Position numbers and translations under genes: made by a program
Assembly: GCA_009760855.2 (NCBI GenBank)
Contig: WPIO01000004.1
Location: 6,473,501-6,537,500, forward strand
Reading direction: 5' to 3'
From: Cristatella mucedo
Taxonomy: Eukaryota; Bryozoa; Phylactolaemata; Cristatellidae
DNA: 64,000 nucleotides
Notes under the pieces: model-generated
What the model was told of the DNA's origin: nothing
What the model saw: only the letters and a program-made list of their open reading frames with translations
The model's database searches: none
Shown here: positions 29,225 to 41,083 of the stretch, one piece after another
Layout: each line of letters opens with the position of its first letter
How positions within the stretch are numbered: the stretch's first letter is position 1

Positions 29225-31027
29225 AATGCTATTTAATTAGTTTACAGTTTGCAATTTTTTAAACAGCGTGCCGATTAGGAATTCCGAAATACAAACAAAC
29301 TGAGACACATTTGAGTAATCATATAGCTAATACTAGTAGGAAAAATCATTTATTGTCTTGATTCTTCTTCAGAATAGCACCTACTCCACATTTAGAAGGT
29401 TGAGGAAAAACGTTGAGCTCCGTACATTCACTGAGTCATTATTAAATTCATTCCATTTTAATTTCATGTAATTATTACTAAAATCACATGTAAGAACTTT
29501 TTTCTCAAGCCTATAATTAGATTTGCCGATCGAATGGGGACATTTCAAAACAATTCTATTGTGGGTTAATCTGTAGATTTCCTCGGAATTATTCTCGTTA
29601 TCAATAAGCTTTTGATCAGGAATGTTTTATGCTACAATGTCCCACTATTTAACAACCAGTTACTTATGAACACCTGACAGTTATGTAACCTAGCTCAGCC
29701 CAATTAAATCAGTCAATTGTTTGTATTTATTGTCACAATTATTAGCACATCATTACACAAACGGTCTTTAAAAAATGATTGGTAGCTACAAAACCAGGCT
29801 GCTCCACTTTAATAATTGTCAGCCTCGCCTGTTTTAGATTATTTGCAGTGCATATATTTGTCATAAGCCTGTTCGGAATCAGCAAAACTCGTTTGACCGA
29901 CTTCAGCCGTTTTTAAAATAGCGAGTCATTGGTATAGTGCACTGACTGACTGTCCTAATTGTCTTTTAATCTATATCTCATAGAGCAGATAAAGTGATCT
30001 GTCCCAAGACAATGAAATAGACATTTGCATCATTTCTGGTTTAATACTTGTAAAGAAACTCGGACAAAGCAAATCCTTGTGCGACCAGCTGTGCTGAAGA
30101 GACATTAATGTAAAATTTTCTCAAATAATATACAACTCAGAGGTTCTAACCCGGTCCTCTTCGCTGCTGTGGCGAAATTATTTGAGCTCTGAAAATATTA
30201 GAAGCTCTTTGTTTGTGATAGACACAACTTACGAATCACTTTCTAGCATAATTCTCCAATATGCTTCAAGTAAGAGTTTTTTTTTATTCGCTCCTCATCT
30301 TATCGGCCATCAAAATCAGAAACAGCAATACAAAAGTTTGGCAAATTACCTGACATGGCATTTGCATCTTCATCAGGCCGTCACTTCTGTGATATGCCAC
30401 TCCCACATGTATTTGGTCAGTGTAATGAGACGGCTACAGCTGCAGCAGCACTCTCTGGCGTCTTGTGCCAGTCTTATATATTAAAAGAGCCAACCTAGTC
30501 ACTCTTTTCTAACCTTAGCTTCATCAGCATCAAACATCTTGTAGAGGTAAAGATTTATATGCTGGCAATTAAAGGGTGGCGATTTTGTTGCTGAGCCCTA
30601 CCTACATGTAAATACTGCATACTCAGGCTGAGAATAGTACTACCACTTCTTCCGGCGTACATAATGGAACAGTGTATCTAACATCAGATCCTCTGGAGAG
30701 ATAGATTGTATTTAACTCGTATGGCCTCAATTGCGACAGCCTACTTCAGAGTAGTTGACGCAGCAACCTTCCTGATTCGTGGAAATTGGAAGACAATCAA
30801 TAAAATAAGCTCACTAGTGTTGCAGAAAATAATTTTGTACTTTGGAATTGTCCTTCTTGTACGTGCCAGTGCACATAAATAGCTTTCTAACACGAATTTA
30901 TTTTCAAAATTCTCTTAAAAAATGCTAAAAAGAAAACGTAACCTCCATCAGGACTATACTTACATTTGATATCTATCATCGCTGTTGTGAATACGAAGGA
31001 AATGATACCCAGCCAATTGGTTTGTAG
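29225..31027. other. No recognised feature, AT-rich spacer
   Basis: Only scattered short frames such as 30,182-30,484. Presumably intronic or intergenic sequence upstream of the discoidin exons. Confidence 0.4.
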
Positions 31028-31191
31028 AGAGTTTGCCGGATAGTGCGTTTTCTGCAAGTTCAACATGGCCAGATCCGGAATATTTTCTACCCTCAAAATC
31101 AAGAATGCACAACGTCTACGATCAGATTTGGGCAGCAGGAGCAAACGATCTTGCTCCCTACATTCAGTTCACGTTTCCGACCCATAAGACG
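31028..31191 (+). CDS. Exon of an F5/8 type C (discoidin) domain protein, N-terminal half of the domain
   Basis: The exon is bounded by an acceptor TTTGTAG|AG and a donor ACG|GTAGGT. Its frame reads SLPDSAFSASSTW, then a loop, then WAAGANDLAPYIQFTFP, then THKT. This is the classic start of the discoidin fold: the S-A-F-S-A-S-S strand, the W-x-A-G-x-N-D loop and the L-Q-V-D-like strand before the phase-0 junction. Such domains are extracellular and bind carbohydrates, lipids or matrix. The intron to the next exon is 86 bases. Exons for the preceding CxxPLGM-like start, and for any signal peptide, were not found. Confidence 0.85.
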
Positions 31192-31277
31192 GTAGGTTTT
31201 CTATATAAGTATCTTCCTAATTCCTTGAAATCTAAGGGTCCCCTTTACCAACCTAAAAGGGAATTCTCTCTTTTAAG

Positions 31278-31403
31278 ATAAGACGTATTGCAACTGCTGG
31301 AAGGCCTGGAACAAAAAGGTGCCAGTTCGTTACAGCCTATAAGGTGTCGACGAGCCGGGATGGTGTAACATTTACTGACTACAAGTTTGCTGGGAAAACA
31401 GTG
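31278..31403 (+). CDS. Exon of the same F5/8 type C (discoidin) domain, middle part
   Basis: This exon of exactly 42 codons starts after CTCTTTTAAG and ends at GTG|GTAATG. It reads IRRIATAGRPGTKRCQFV then TAYKVSTSRDGVTFTDY and FAGKTV. It matches the I/V-x-T-x-G-R-x-G core strand, the V-T-x-Y-x-V-x-x-S-x-D-G strand and the W/F-x-x-Y turn of discoidin domains. Phase 0 on both sides keeps it in frame with the previous exon. The C-terminal third of the domain (the R-Y-I-R-I-x-P stretch) is not visible downstream before the L2 at 32,333, so the gene is incomplete here or has a long next intron. Confidence 0.87.
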
Positions 31404-32332
31404 GTAATGATGTTGAAATACTCCTCTATTTAAGCCGTTAGCGAACGAGCTATTTCATGCCTTCAGGCGCGGGAACAATAATAGCCAATATGAGTGGTTT
31501 TGCCGCTAAGAAACTCTAGGTAAGTATTAGTTACAAATAAACGTGCTGGGTAAGATAATAGCGTTAGTAGAGAACGAAAGAGAACGAAATTCTTATCTAA
31601 ATAATTCTCGGATGTTGAATGATAAGTGTTCGGTAACTACACCGAGTAAAGAAAACGTACAGGTGTTTCTCATGGATGAAGAAACTCAATTGAAGGAAGG
31701 CCTTAACTTTGTATCAAATGTTTTCACTTCAGCGAATCTTGTAATGTCAGTCGAATGAGATAGAAACCCACAAATTAGGTGATTACAAAAGCTGACGTTA
31801 TATCTTTAAAAGATCTGAATTCTGGCAGTAAAAATGTCAGTAGAACAAATCTTAGTTGTAACTCGCCAATTATCTGAAGAAAAAAAATGTGACCCGGAGA
31901 GATAATGAGTTAGCTATAACTGAAATGTAGTACCACGAAGTCACGATCCGCGTGATAGGATGCCGGTAAATAATTTGATTCACTTGTTGCACGACGAGCG
32001 GATAACATATATGCAAATATCTTTAAAAGTTTGAGTTTCTAATTGCACAGCTGTGTATTGAAGAACTTAATATAGCTAAACTTACTAACGTCATCCACCC
32101 AAGAATGATAATAAAACGAGCTTACTAGATATAGGCGAACATAATAAGGTTCGTAAATTGAAATTGCTAAAGCTCTAATTTGGCTTTGCTAGAATATCTC
32201 CCTTTAAATATGGATGAAATCTGGGTATCTTGTTTCAAAGTGACCCAGTATTGGACGACCAAATAAATCAGCTCCATAGTTAAGTATTCCTACTTTTAGC
32301 TAAACAACATTGTTACAAACCTATGATTTAGC
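31404..32332. other. No recognised feature (possible intron)
   Basis: Follows the discoidin exon. The frame 31,543-31,758 is open but resembles no known domain and does not supply the missing end of the discoidin fold. Confidence 0.4.
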
Positions 32333-33056
32333 AGACAGGGATACAGTGTCTAAATTGGTCCATGCATTTGCGTTATCTTATCTTTTGACCCACCACTTTC
32401 TGGACTACCGGCCTGTGCACTCAAGTGGTTACAGCTGGTGCAAATATCTGCAGCAAAGATGTCTGTCCTAAGCGTAAAAGTGTTCCCGTCCTACCACTCG
32501 TCGCCGACATGCAGTGGCTACCAGTCAAGCAACGGATCGACTTCAAAGTTTTATCACTCACTTTCAGATCCCTCCGGTCTCTGGCTCCTGCTAACCTATC
32601 AGATTTTTTCCCCAACCTGGCTCAGCATCGTTCCACCCACTTTTCTGAATTTAGGTTTGTAACTACACTGCATAAGAAAATCCTTTGGAGACCGTGCCTT
32701 TTGTTCGTATACTCTCAACGTCTGTAACTCACACCTGAGTCGGGTAACGACGTTTTTTGACATGCCCACATTTAAGATAAAGAAAAAAATGCAACCATTA
32801 ACATCATTTAGTGGGTCCCTGTGATTCGTCTTTTATGTGCTTACGCGGCCTGACACATTTTCCAGCTGGCAGTAACAACACTTGCATGCTGACCTTGTGC
32901 ATATCGCCCCTAAAAATGTCACTTTTGTTGTTTAATTAGCATTCTGCCACTAACCATTAAATTGTTCTTCCTTTGCAGCAATTGTAAAGCCCCTAGAAAG
33001 AGATTGAGTTCTCTGATGGCGCTGTATATAGTTCATATTATTATTATTATCATATT
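32333..33056 (+). mobile_element. 5'-truncated L2 (L2-E)
   Basis: Begins within the RT thumb-encoding part (LVHAF-like sequence at about 32,357) and includes MQWLPVKQRIDFKVLSLTFR in the frame 32,425-32,727, the 3' UTR, the hairpin (about 32,986-33,030) and an (ATT)n tail. 5' truncation of this kind is typical of LINE retrotransposition. Confidence 0.88.
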
Positions 33057-33436
33057 GGTATCTCAAATCAATTGTGCTTGCAGATATTCCAAGGTAATAT
33101 CGATGGATTCTCAGTAAAAGTGAACCGGCTTCCTAGGGCGGTGAAAGGCGTGAAAGCGTTGAGGCTTCTTCCGATCACTTGGTATGCATATGCTTCGACA
33201 AAAGTAGAGGCGTTTGGTTGCTAAGCTTCAGTGGTTTTTTGAATACAAATCAGCACACCAGCCGGTGACGTAAACGTGTGATTGTACAGAAATGAAATAA
33301 ATATTTCGGCTCTCCATAAATCTTTGCTTCTTGATAAATTTCGTTGATTGGGGTATCAGCCTGCGATGTAATCGACCTGTGGCAGCATAGGCTGAAATAT
33401 CCAGAAAAGCTACCATTATTAAAAATAAATAAATAT
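33057..33436. other. No recognised feature
   Basis: Short stretch between two L2 copies, no notable frame. Confidence 0.4.
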
Positions 33437-35675
33437 TCATAGCTAGTCAGAGAACTGAATCTCTATTTATTCAATTTACATGTTCTGCTTGCAAGGCGTG
33501 ACTGGTTTGCTTAGTCTAACCAGCACAATGTCATTTAACCGGACATGGTTAGAGATAGCACATGCACAGTTTAGTCATTCGGAAAATTTTAAAAGTCGTA
33601 GCCATGGCCGACTAAATAATATAATAAAAAGATGTATCCTAAGCTTTTTTTAGGAAGATGTGGTGTCATGAGACACGGTGATGTTATTCGGGAGTAAGTT
33701 CAAGGCTTTGAGAGCATAAGAGCTGTAGGCACGCTCTCCGAAGCAGTTGAGGTTCGTAAAAGCTATAGTTACACGATTTTAGTAAGAAAAGTAGATGGAA
33801 AATGTGTGGACTGGTCGGCGGGCTGTAGATGTAATAGATCAGTTGAAGCCAGTTATTAAAAAGGCGTGAAAGTGAGTAACACAAAGTAAGCTGAATCATC
33901 GGGAGCCAGTACTGTTCGGAGTGACGTCGGGTGACATGGCAATTTTGATGACAGACAAGCCTAGCTTCACAGTTTAGCACTAACTGCAACGCCCGATTGC
34001 AGACGTCTATTGACCAGGTAGCAGGGAGTTGCAGGAGTCGAGATCTGATTTCGCATATGCTTGGACCAATTGAGATATAGTATAGTTGTCCTTTTAGCGT
34101 AGCTATGTAGCTAAAAGTAGGGAAACAGACCACTGAGCAGACGCGGCAGTCTAGTGTAAGGCCGCCTTGGAAAAGGATACATTAGCTTTGTGCTGTTGCA
34201 ATAGGAGATATGCATGCAGAGCCGGTCATGAGCTTTCAAAATGCTAGCTGATTTAGCTGCTTCGTTTTGCAAAGCAACAGAAGTGCTTCAAAAGCTGTCA
34301 ACACCCCTTTCATAGGGATAAAAGGTCACCCACCACAGGATTCGAGCGTTCGTTACCGAGGTCATGAGAAGCAACCAAGCGTTAATTTTTTCTGATTCTA
34401 AGTTAAGCTTACTTTGCCCTTAAAAAGCAGGGTAGTTTAGCAGTCATTCAATTACAGAAAGGTTGCCATCGTCCCTGTGCGGATAGAAGCAATATTTGCC
34501 GCAATAGAGTTGAGAGAATGCCTAGTGCAGGAAAGTTAAGAAGGACCAAAGCAAAGGTACAACTGAGTTTCGTTGCACGGACGCGAAAGCCTGGACTGTG
34601 TTGGACGATAACATTGAGTAATTTTTAAACTTTGAAAGTGACTGAACCAGCACAAAGCTCTTAGGTACATTGTGCTTTAGCTATTTATCTATGACCTATG
34701 TTCATTCACCTCCATACTCTGGAGTCTTATATTGTGATATTATCCTAAAGAAAGCAATGTAGTGCCAGTGATCCCAGGGTGAGATGAGATGCACCTGAGT
34801 AGGACTTGGTGATTGTTCGTCTGAAACGCTGCAGCTAGATTAGCTAAATAGTCGGAGAAAATTTACCTAGATAGGTACTCTCGAGAAGGTCTCTAATAGC
34901 CGAAACGATGCTGAAGCTGCAGGGTGATTAGCTTTGAAGATAGTCTTGAAGTGACTTGTTAGGTTTGAGGTTGCAGTATGAGAGTTCAGCTGGTCAGACA
35001 AAGCCTATTTCTGTGTAAAGGAAAAGGTGGAAGGGAGACTCTGACGAAGCCACTGAAGTCATCTGATCTAGTGATGGTTTCCTAATTCATAGGCCAAAAT
35101 ACAAAAGTTTTTAAAGTGGCAGGGATACCACCTGAGATCGAGGACATGTTTATAATTTCAGTTATGTATGGCAGCATCAGATCTATGCAACATAGAAGGA
35201 AGATAGTGGTAACAGGTGTAGAGCACTCGTAGTCTGCTTAGACTGAGAAATAAATTTCATTATTAGGGTACTGTTTCCACTGTAATTGTTTTAAATTTGA
35301 AGCTAGATGGAAGTTTGAGATATTAATCGTGTGGGTTTATTATTGAGGTACGGGAATCCGAAGCTGGTGCTGCAACTATAGAGATGACAACTTCTTGTGT
35401 TGTAAATATTTCGGACAACAATGCTCGAGGAGCGATTAGCTAGATCATCATAAGGATTAATAGGTAAAGAGTTAACATGGGAGTAATTAAGGAGAGGATG
35501 GCAGTTGAAATAAGCATTTCTAAATTGAGCATCTGAGATTCAACAAGGTTTATTCCGGGGCTAGACTGTGCCCTCACTTGGATGTAGTGGTTTATTATCC
35601 AATAGCTTTCCATACCTGACGATGGAAGTCGGTCCGAATTCTTTGTAAGCTTAGTCACGTAGTATCAGTAATTTA
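33437..35675 (-). mobile_element. Old, diverged L2 copy (L2-F) with a nested SINE2
   Basis: On the minus strand: a degenerate tail and hairpin at 33,437-33,480, a C-terminal RT frame at 33,684-34,133 (LVCHQNCHVTRRHSEQYWLP, equivalent to the thumb block), the palm zone at 34,520-34,620 and linker remnants to about 35,675. It is far more diverged than L2-A to L2-E and so is older. A SINE2 interrupts it at 34,243-34,388. Confidence 0.72.
34243..34388 (-). mobile_element. Decayed SINE2 inside L2-F
   Basis: AGCTGATTTAGCTGCTTCGT, GCAACAGAAGTGC, AAAGGTCACCCACCACAGGA and a B-box remnant match SINE2 on the minus strand. L2-F sequence resumes on both sides. Confidence 0.75.
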
Positions 35676-36948
35676 TTGCATACTGAACATGCATTTTAAA
35701 GACAAGCTCAAAGGTTGGCCGCCGAAGTTACAGTACGAGGGAGACAGCTGGTTGGCATATTATCTCGCGAAAACCATCCTACCTCACCTATACTGATTGC
35801 TGCCACTTCAGTTTCGCAGGGCTGTGCAAGACGGGCAACAATTTGATGTCACATGTTAACAACAATATCGCATGCACCAAAAATAACAGCGGTACTAATC
35901 ATGTCATGGTCAATCGGACAGTAGATTTTAGTGAATAATTGGGCATGACCTTTGGCTTTTCTGATTCCATTAATTTGAGCTCAGCCTTCTTTCAGCTTTT
36001 GATTTATTTAATGTCCATCGCTAGCACGTACGCCGTAAGTTGGCACAAACCAAGTGATCTCTAGCTTCCTAAATAGCCTCTCTTTGTTTATCTTTCGGTT
36101 GTTCAAGTTAAAAGACCATATAGAGATCCCTCTTCAGTTGCATGGAGCACTATTGTGTTATAGTATATATTCCAGTAATTCGAGGACTGACAAATCATCA
36201 ATGTACTACCCCTATAGAAATCAAGCCACGACTTAATTTTCCTCCACTCCATATTTAGTGAAAACGCCGGTATTTCTCTGTGGCAGCACATTTATCATTA
36301 ACCAATCGCAAACTAAATGCCCATGGTTCTAAAAGAGCCTTTTACAGACCCGAATTATTTTTATGGATTTCAAGTGTCAGAAATGCCATGTAGCTACAAG
36401 GAATAACTACATCGAGAGAATAACTTCCTTACAAGCTTAACAGTGGCTTCAAGATCCCTTTCTACTTGACAAATAGCACAATTTAAAGTATTGTAGCTAT
36501 CGCTTGACCCCTCTCTGGGGTGTCCTACTCATCGTCTTGAAAGACTATTTAGGGTTTGGCAGGTCTTCCGGCTGTCAACAAGTTTGTAGTCGTCATTCAG
36601 ATTGTAAACGACCATTGATGGAGGCACCTGCAAAATGAAACCATCGCTTAAACTACAGATTTCCGAGAAAGAAGTGACGTAAAGGTGAGTGATATAACCT
36701 TGAAGTCAATAGACTATATATACGGTTGCGATCTCGGGAGAGGAGCTTAACGGCAAAGTCCTTTGCGAACTATTAGTTCCTCATCGCACAATCTGAAAGA
36801 CCACGGACTAGCAAATATTGTGGGTGACGAGATATTGCGATTGAACTTCAATGTTGGATAAAACAGCAAAGAGTTGAATTACCTGCCTAAACAAGCTAAA
36901 CTGCTTGCAAAGGTACTTACTTATCTCGAGGTGCCAGAGTTGTTGTAG
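35676..36948. other. No recognised feature
   Basis: AT-rich, contains the symmetry centre of the inverted duplication (about 36,709) but no repeat, hairpin or frame of note there. Confidence 0.4.
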
Positions 36949-37036
36949 GAGCCGATATCACACAGAGGTTCAGTGGAAGGTTAATGAAATTGTTAAACAT
37001 TGTCTTTCGTTACTTCGTCGACTTAAAGATTTACAG
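36949..37036 (+). CDS. Candidate internal exon, unidentified
   Basis: 88 bases between an acceptor TTGTTGTAG and a donor ACAG|GTACAC. In one frame it reads SRYHTEVQWKVNEIVKHCLS then LLRRLKDLQ, a helical, protein-like stretch. The two splice-like ends and the clean frame favour an exon, but the region is short and no family is recognised. It is on the same strand as the discoidin exons 5.5 kb upstream, and no link is shown. Confidence 0.3.
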
Positions 37037-37539
37037 GTACACGCACTATTGCACCTTTCTACTACTTTCTTTTCGAAAAAAGTAAATCTCGTATTTCATT
37101 CGAGGTCTTTCGAATTTAAATAGGTTATAGATTACTTGAACGTAGTGCAGCCCATACGCTAACCTCGAAAGATGAAATACATGCTGGTCAATTATTTAGG
37201 AAGAACAAGCAGAATTTGAAACTGTAATTGTCAAAATATAATCAATCGCAAATACAAAATAATGTTTATGATTCTGTTACATTCAAAAATTGAACATTCT
37301 GTCTTTTGAGTAAAAAAATTAAAGTTTTGTTCTGTGCAATTGCTAAAATATGAGGAAGTGCAGATTGCAGAAAGGCCGACCTTGGCAAAGTCCTTTTCGC
37401 ATATTTAGTGGTGCAAAAAAAGTAACTGCATATTTCTCCCTGGTCGATCAACTGGTAACGTTTTATTTTCAGGAACAAGCTTTCAGCATAAAAATAGTTC
37501 TGTAATGAAAAACGTTGCTGATCGATAAGATAATAATAA
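37037..37539. other. No recognised feature
   Basis: AT-rich, short frames only (37,266-37,547 on the minus strand is open but not protein-like). Confidence 0.4.
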
Positions 37540-37725
37540 AAATGCATTTCTATAGCACCATCAGATAATTTAACATATTCCCAGATAACTTACAACTGCT
37601 GCAAAGGAAGCATTTCTTAATGGTTAATGGTAGCCTGCATAATGACAGCGAGCATAAAAAATGTAAAACACCTAGAAAGAGATAGTTCTCCGAGGTCACT
37701 TTATCAAGTATGTTATTATTAATAA
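37540..37725 (+). mobile_element. Back-to-back L2 3'-end fragments (L2-G)
   Basis: A minus-strand tail and half hairpin (37,540-37,620) is followed by a plus-strand end (37,621-37,725) with ACACCTAGAAAGAGATAGTT and (ATT)n. Two decayed 3' ends abut in opposite directions. Confidence 0.6.
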
Positions 37726-38450
37726 AACAATTTAGAGGTTGAAAGCTCAGGGTAAGCATGCACACATCTGTAGTGACAGCATGCCTAGTGAGAGTAAACA
37801 TACGCTCACATAAAAAGGTGAATCATATCGACTCACTAAACGGCGTGATAAAAAGGGGTATTTTAGCTTTTTTTTAATGTAGCTAAGTCACTGGATGATT
37901 TAACGCCAGTAAGGTAAAATGTCAGCACTTGACTTTAGGAGTAAACAAGCTAAAAGGCACGGTCTCAAAAGATTTCAGATTTGTAAGAGGTATGTGTAAA
38001 CGATTAAATTGAGAAGAGCAGGTTTTTAAGTTCTTTAGTCTGGTAGGGCTGTATATCTGATAGGTACCCTGGATCGTAAGAAAAAAGAGACCTAAAAGCA
38101 AGTGACAGCGCCTTTAATTCGACCGATGGACTACTCAACTGGGAGCCAGTGCAGATTTGTGAGAAGCGTTAGGACGTGGCAAAAAAGTTATAAATGATAC
38201 CTGACATGGTTATGCAAACCGAATACGAGTGTTCACATATTGGTGGAAATAATATGACTAGAACATGAAAACAAGCTTTTAATTCAGAGAGTTCTTGATT
38301 TGCTGAGACTATGAGCTCTGCATATTCCGGTAACTAAAATTTTGACCATATTATCTATCAGAAAATGCATCTCGGCCAGTCAGTTTTTTGGAAGACCAAT
38401 TCAGTTGAACAAGCTATACAATGCATGCTGTTTTTATCAACAAGGAACGA
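37726..38450 (-). mobile_element. Diverged L2 3' portion (L2-H)
   Basis: On the minus strand: 3' UTR with 38-bp unit remnants (37,750-37,830), then RT C-terminal sequence including GAGACCTAAAAGCAAGTGAC and CTGGGAGCCAGTGCAG (about 38,090-38,155), equivalent to L2-A bases 575-640. Much diverged, no open frame. Confidence 0.65.
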
Positions 38451-38459
38451 GATTGATTT

Positions 38460-38760
38460 CTTTCAATCCCAATAACTAAACAGCTACGACGATAAGCTTC
38501 TTCACGTTGCAATAAGCCTGCTTGGTGAGTCTATTCGTTTTGTCTACTTTGCGTGGACTGAAGACTTCCAGTCGATGCATATATCCCGCAACTAGTGTTG
38601 ACTTCAGAAAGAAGTTCATTCCAAACCATTTGCCAGATTTATTTATATTACAATGGAATATTTCAGAGAGCAGATGACAACAAAAAAAGGCCATTTTGTT
38701 ATTAAATGGTATCACACTTTCTTAAATTATATGATTACAATGCATAATTACTAGTTATTA
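38460..38760 (-). other. Open frame, unidentified
   Basis: The minus-strand frame 38,476-38,715 contains GKWFGMNFFLKSTLVAGYMH then a basic tail. It vaguely resembles the W-x-x-V-D-L strand region of galactose-binding-like folds. Splice ends are unconvincing. Confidence 0.2.
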
Positions 38761-38949
38761 CGTTAGAAATGTTGCATCGAATTGAAACTCTCTATTTACA
38801 CGTCTGTTCAACAACTGAATCAAGTTCCACTTCCACAACTCGAAGTTCGAGTGGCATCTTTCAAATCGAATTTTATCTTGGGGAGCATACCAACTCTACA
38901 TTGAAGTCAGTTTATTATACAGACGTAAGGTTGCACCTACTTTGAGCTT

Positions 38950-39260
38950 TACTCAGAATGAGATATTGCAGCCACGCTGGTCCACGCATTCGTGACATTC
39001 AGACCAGAGATTTGTCGACCAGTACTAGTCCCTAGTCCCCTTTCCCTAAGTAAGACGCTAACAGCAGGTCCACAATCTGGCAGTTAGGCTCATCTTTTAT
39101 GAATTTCAAAACAGCGCCAATACTAAACCGCTCACCCGACTTCAGTTTCGGAACCTTCAAGCTGCTCGTGTACTTCTAGGTTCTATCACGCATCATTATG
39201 ACTTGCCTTCAGTGTCTGGCGCTGACTGGCTATTCGAATTAGCTTCGCATTAGCTCAATG
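38950..39260 (+). pseudogene. Ancient LINE RT C-terminal fragment
   Basis: GCTGGTCCACGCATTCGTGA encodes the LVHAFVT block of the RT thumb seen in L2-A. Further on, a frame reads LTRLQFRNLQAARVL and HHYDLPSV, equivalent to the IRRLQLVQNSAAR...HITPLL block. Heavily decayed. Confidence 0.6.
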
Positions 39261-39739
39261 TTCGCATCAGATGCTGTTCTGCTGTTGTTTAGTGACCTTT
39301 TACCCAATGTAACTTTAAATCTCTTTAAGATCTTTCTGTCAGTCTCTGATTGCACTAAATTCAATGCTACTTGAACCTCACTGCTGTCTGACGTCGCTTT
39401 AGCCCGGTTTGTCGGCATACAACATGATAGCAATAATCTACGAGTACTAGCAGTATTCCGTCTGCCCACGTAACTTCACATAAGTGTGCGAACGTTTGTA
39501 AACTCTTCAAATTTTGACAAAGGGAGAAATCGATGTGTCTTTCAAATGTTGACGTCAGCGACATTGTTGTTTTTCTTTAGGGATTTGAGTACTTTCATGT
39601 GCACGATTTTGAGAATTTTACCCAACAATAGGTCGAACCGAATAAACACTATAAAACCCTAATATTAATCAAACAAATAATAAATGTTTTAAATTACCCC
39701 ATACGCACGAGATGGCTTGATCCGTTTTTAGGGACAAAA
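39261..39739. other. No recognised feature
   Basis: Short unassigned frames on the minus strand (39,239-39,469 and 39,367-39,564). Confidence 0.35.
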
Positions 39740-40262
39740 CATAGGCAGTACAGTAAGCACGGCCGTATGGTTGCCGGCTACACGTACGGTGTCAACGTGC
39801 ATACCATTCTTAGTGGTAGCATGCACGGCCTCAGCAAAGAAGGACGCACAGAGGACGCTTTGCAAAGAACCAGCAAATGATGGAAGAACAGTAGCGGTTT
39901 TTAGCTTCTTTTAAACGTTATAAAGTTAGGATATGGCGTAAAATTAACTTGGGAGTGAGTTCGAGCCTACGAGAGCCACTAATAATTAAATGCATGATGA
40001 TCTCTAAAGAAATATTAGAGGCACAGCTACATTACTAAAGTCGGAAGTATGAGTAGCACTATGCTTTGTGCATGCTGCCACTAACCGCATTTGCATGCTA
40101 ACTCTGTACATGTCATCCTTATCCATGTTATTCATTTTATTTGTTTATCAAGCGTGATACTACTCACCATTTAATTGCATCTCCCTTTACTGCAAATGTA
40201 AAGCGCCTAGAGAGAGATTACATTCTCTGAGGGCGCTTTATCAAGTGCATTAATAATAATAT
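39740..40262. mobile_element. Two opposed L2 3'-end fragments (L2-J)
   Basis: 39,740-40,060 is a minus-strand L2 3' UTR and C-terminus. 40,070-40,262 is a plus-strand L2 3' UTR with well-preserved 38-bp units (GCATGCTGCCACTAACCGCA then GCATGCTAACTCTGTACATG), the hairpin (about 40,200-40,240) and a TAATAAT tail. The two are in opposite orientation with their upstream ends adjacent. Confidence 0.8.
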
Positions 40263-40977
40263 GAATACTATTATACTTATTATGCTTATTGCGCTTAGGA
40301 TGTAGCTCTTACTGCAACACTGATGAGGGCGAACGAAGGAGCCCGAAAGTTGAGCTCAGGTTTCTTATTGAGGCAGATGCATTTGATATTGTACCTTGGT
40401 GAGAATTTTAGCCTAACTCATATTAGTAATGTTGTCATAGCTGACAATATGAAGCTAGTCGCAGCTGAAGCTTTCCATGAGATTTGGAAACACTATAGTA
40501 CTATAAGATACTTCACTAGATACTTTTGCTTTTTACCACGTTGTCAGTGTCAAAAGGTATGCTTGAATGACAAGAGGAAGTTCGAGATAATCTGATAAGT
40601 AATTAAACAGGCTAACAATCAGGCGACTTTGAGTGAGTAGATAATATGTAAGGTAAGGTATGACACATTTTGAAAGATTTTAAGACAAGTGACTAAAGGG
40701 CTGAGAGGCAAATCTACCGCTAGGGTTACGTCCGGCTTAGGTGACGGTGCCTCAAGTCCAATGAGTATATTTCCATTTGAAAGTGCACAGATGCAGCTCT
40801 CAGGTTAGCCATGATACTAGCCCACAACTTAGTGGTTTTGACTAGGGCACCTAGAGCTACCGTAGCGAGTGGATCCTACCGCGTAAAATTGGATAGGAGA
40901 CACTTTAGTTCACCGGGTGCCGAGCGAGGTGTCAGTCTGATAGCGAGCTAGATCCGCTCTGGTTTAAGCGACACTGA
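40263..40977. other. No recognised feature
   Basis: A plus-strand frame at 40,323-40,595 (90 codons) is open but shows no recognisable domain. Confidence 0.35.
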
Positions 40978-41083
40978 GAGGGAGAGAGACAGAGACAGAA
41001 ACAGAGAGAGTGAGAGAGAAAATACTAATAATAATAATAATAATTTACTTGATAAAGTGCCCTTAGAAAACTCAGAGAGAGAG
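40978..41083. repeat. GA-rich tract with an embedded L2 tail
   Basis: Imperfect (GA)n at 40,978-41,020 and 41,068-41,083 flank an L2 minus-strand end (TAATAATAATAATTTACTTG, AAAGTGCCCTTAGAAAACTC at 41,026-41,065). An L2 3' stub appears to sit inside, or to have seeded, the microsatellite. Confidence 0.65.

Noticed and set aside
38476-38715. A further galactose-binding-type exon on the minus strand
   Set aside because: The resemblance is limited to a W-containing strand, and convincing splice sites and core motifs are absent.
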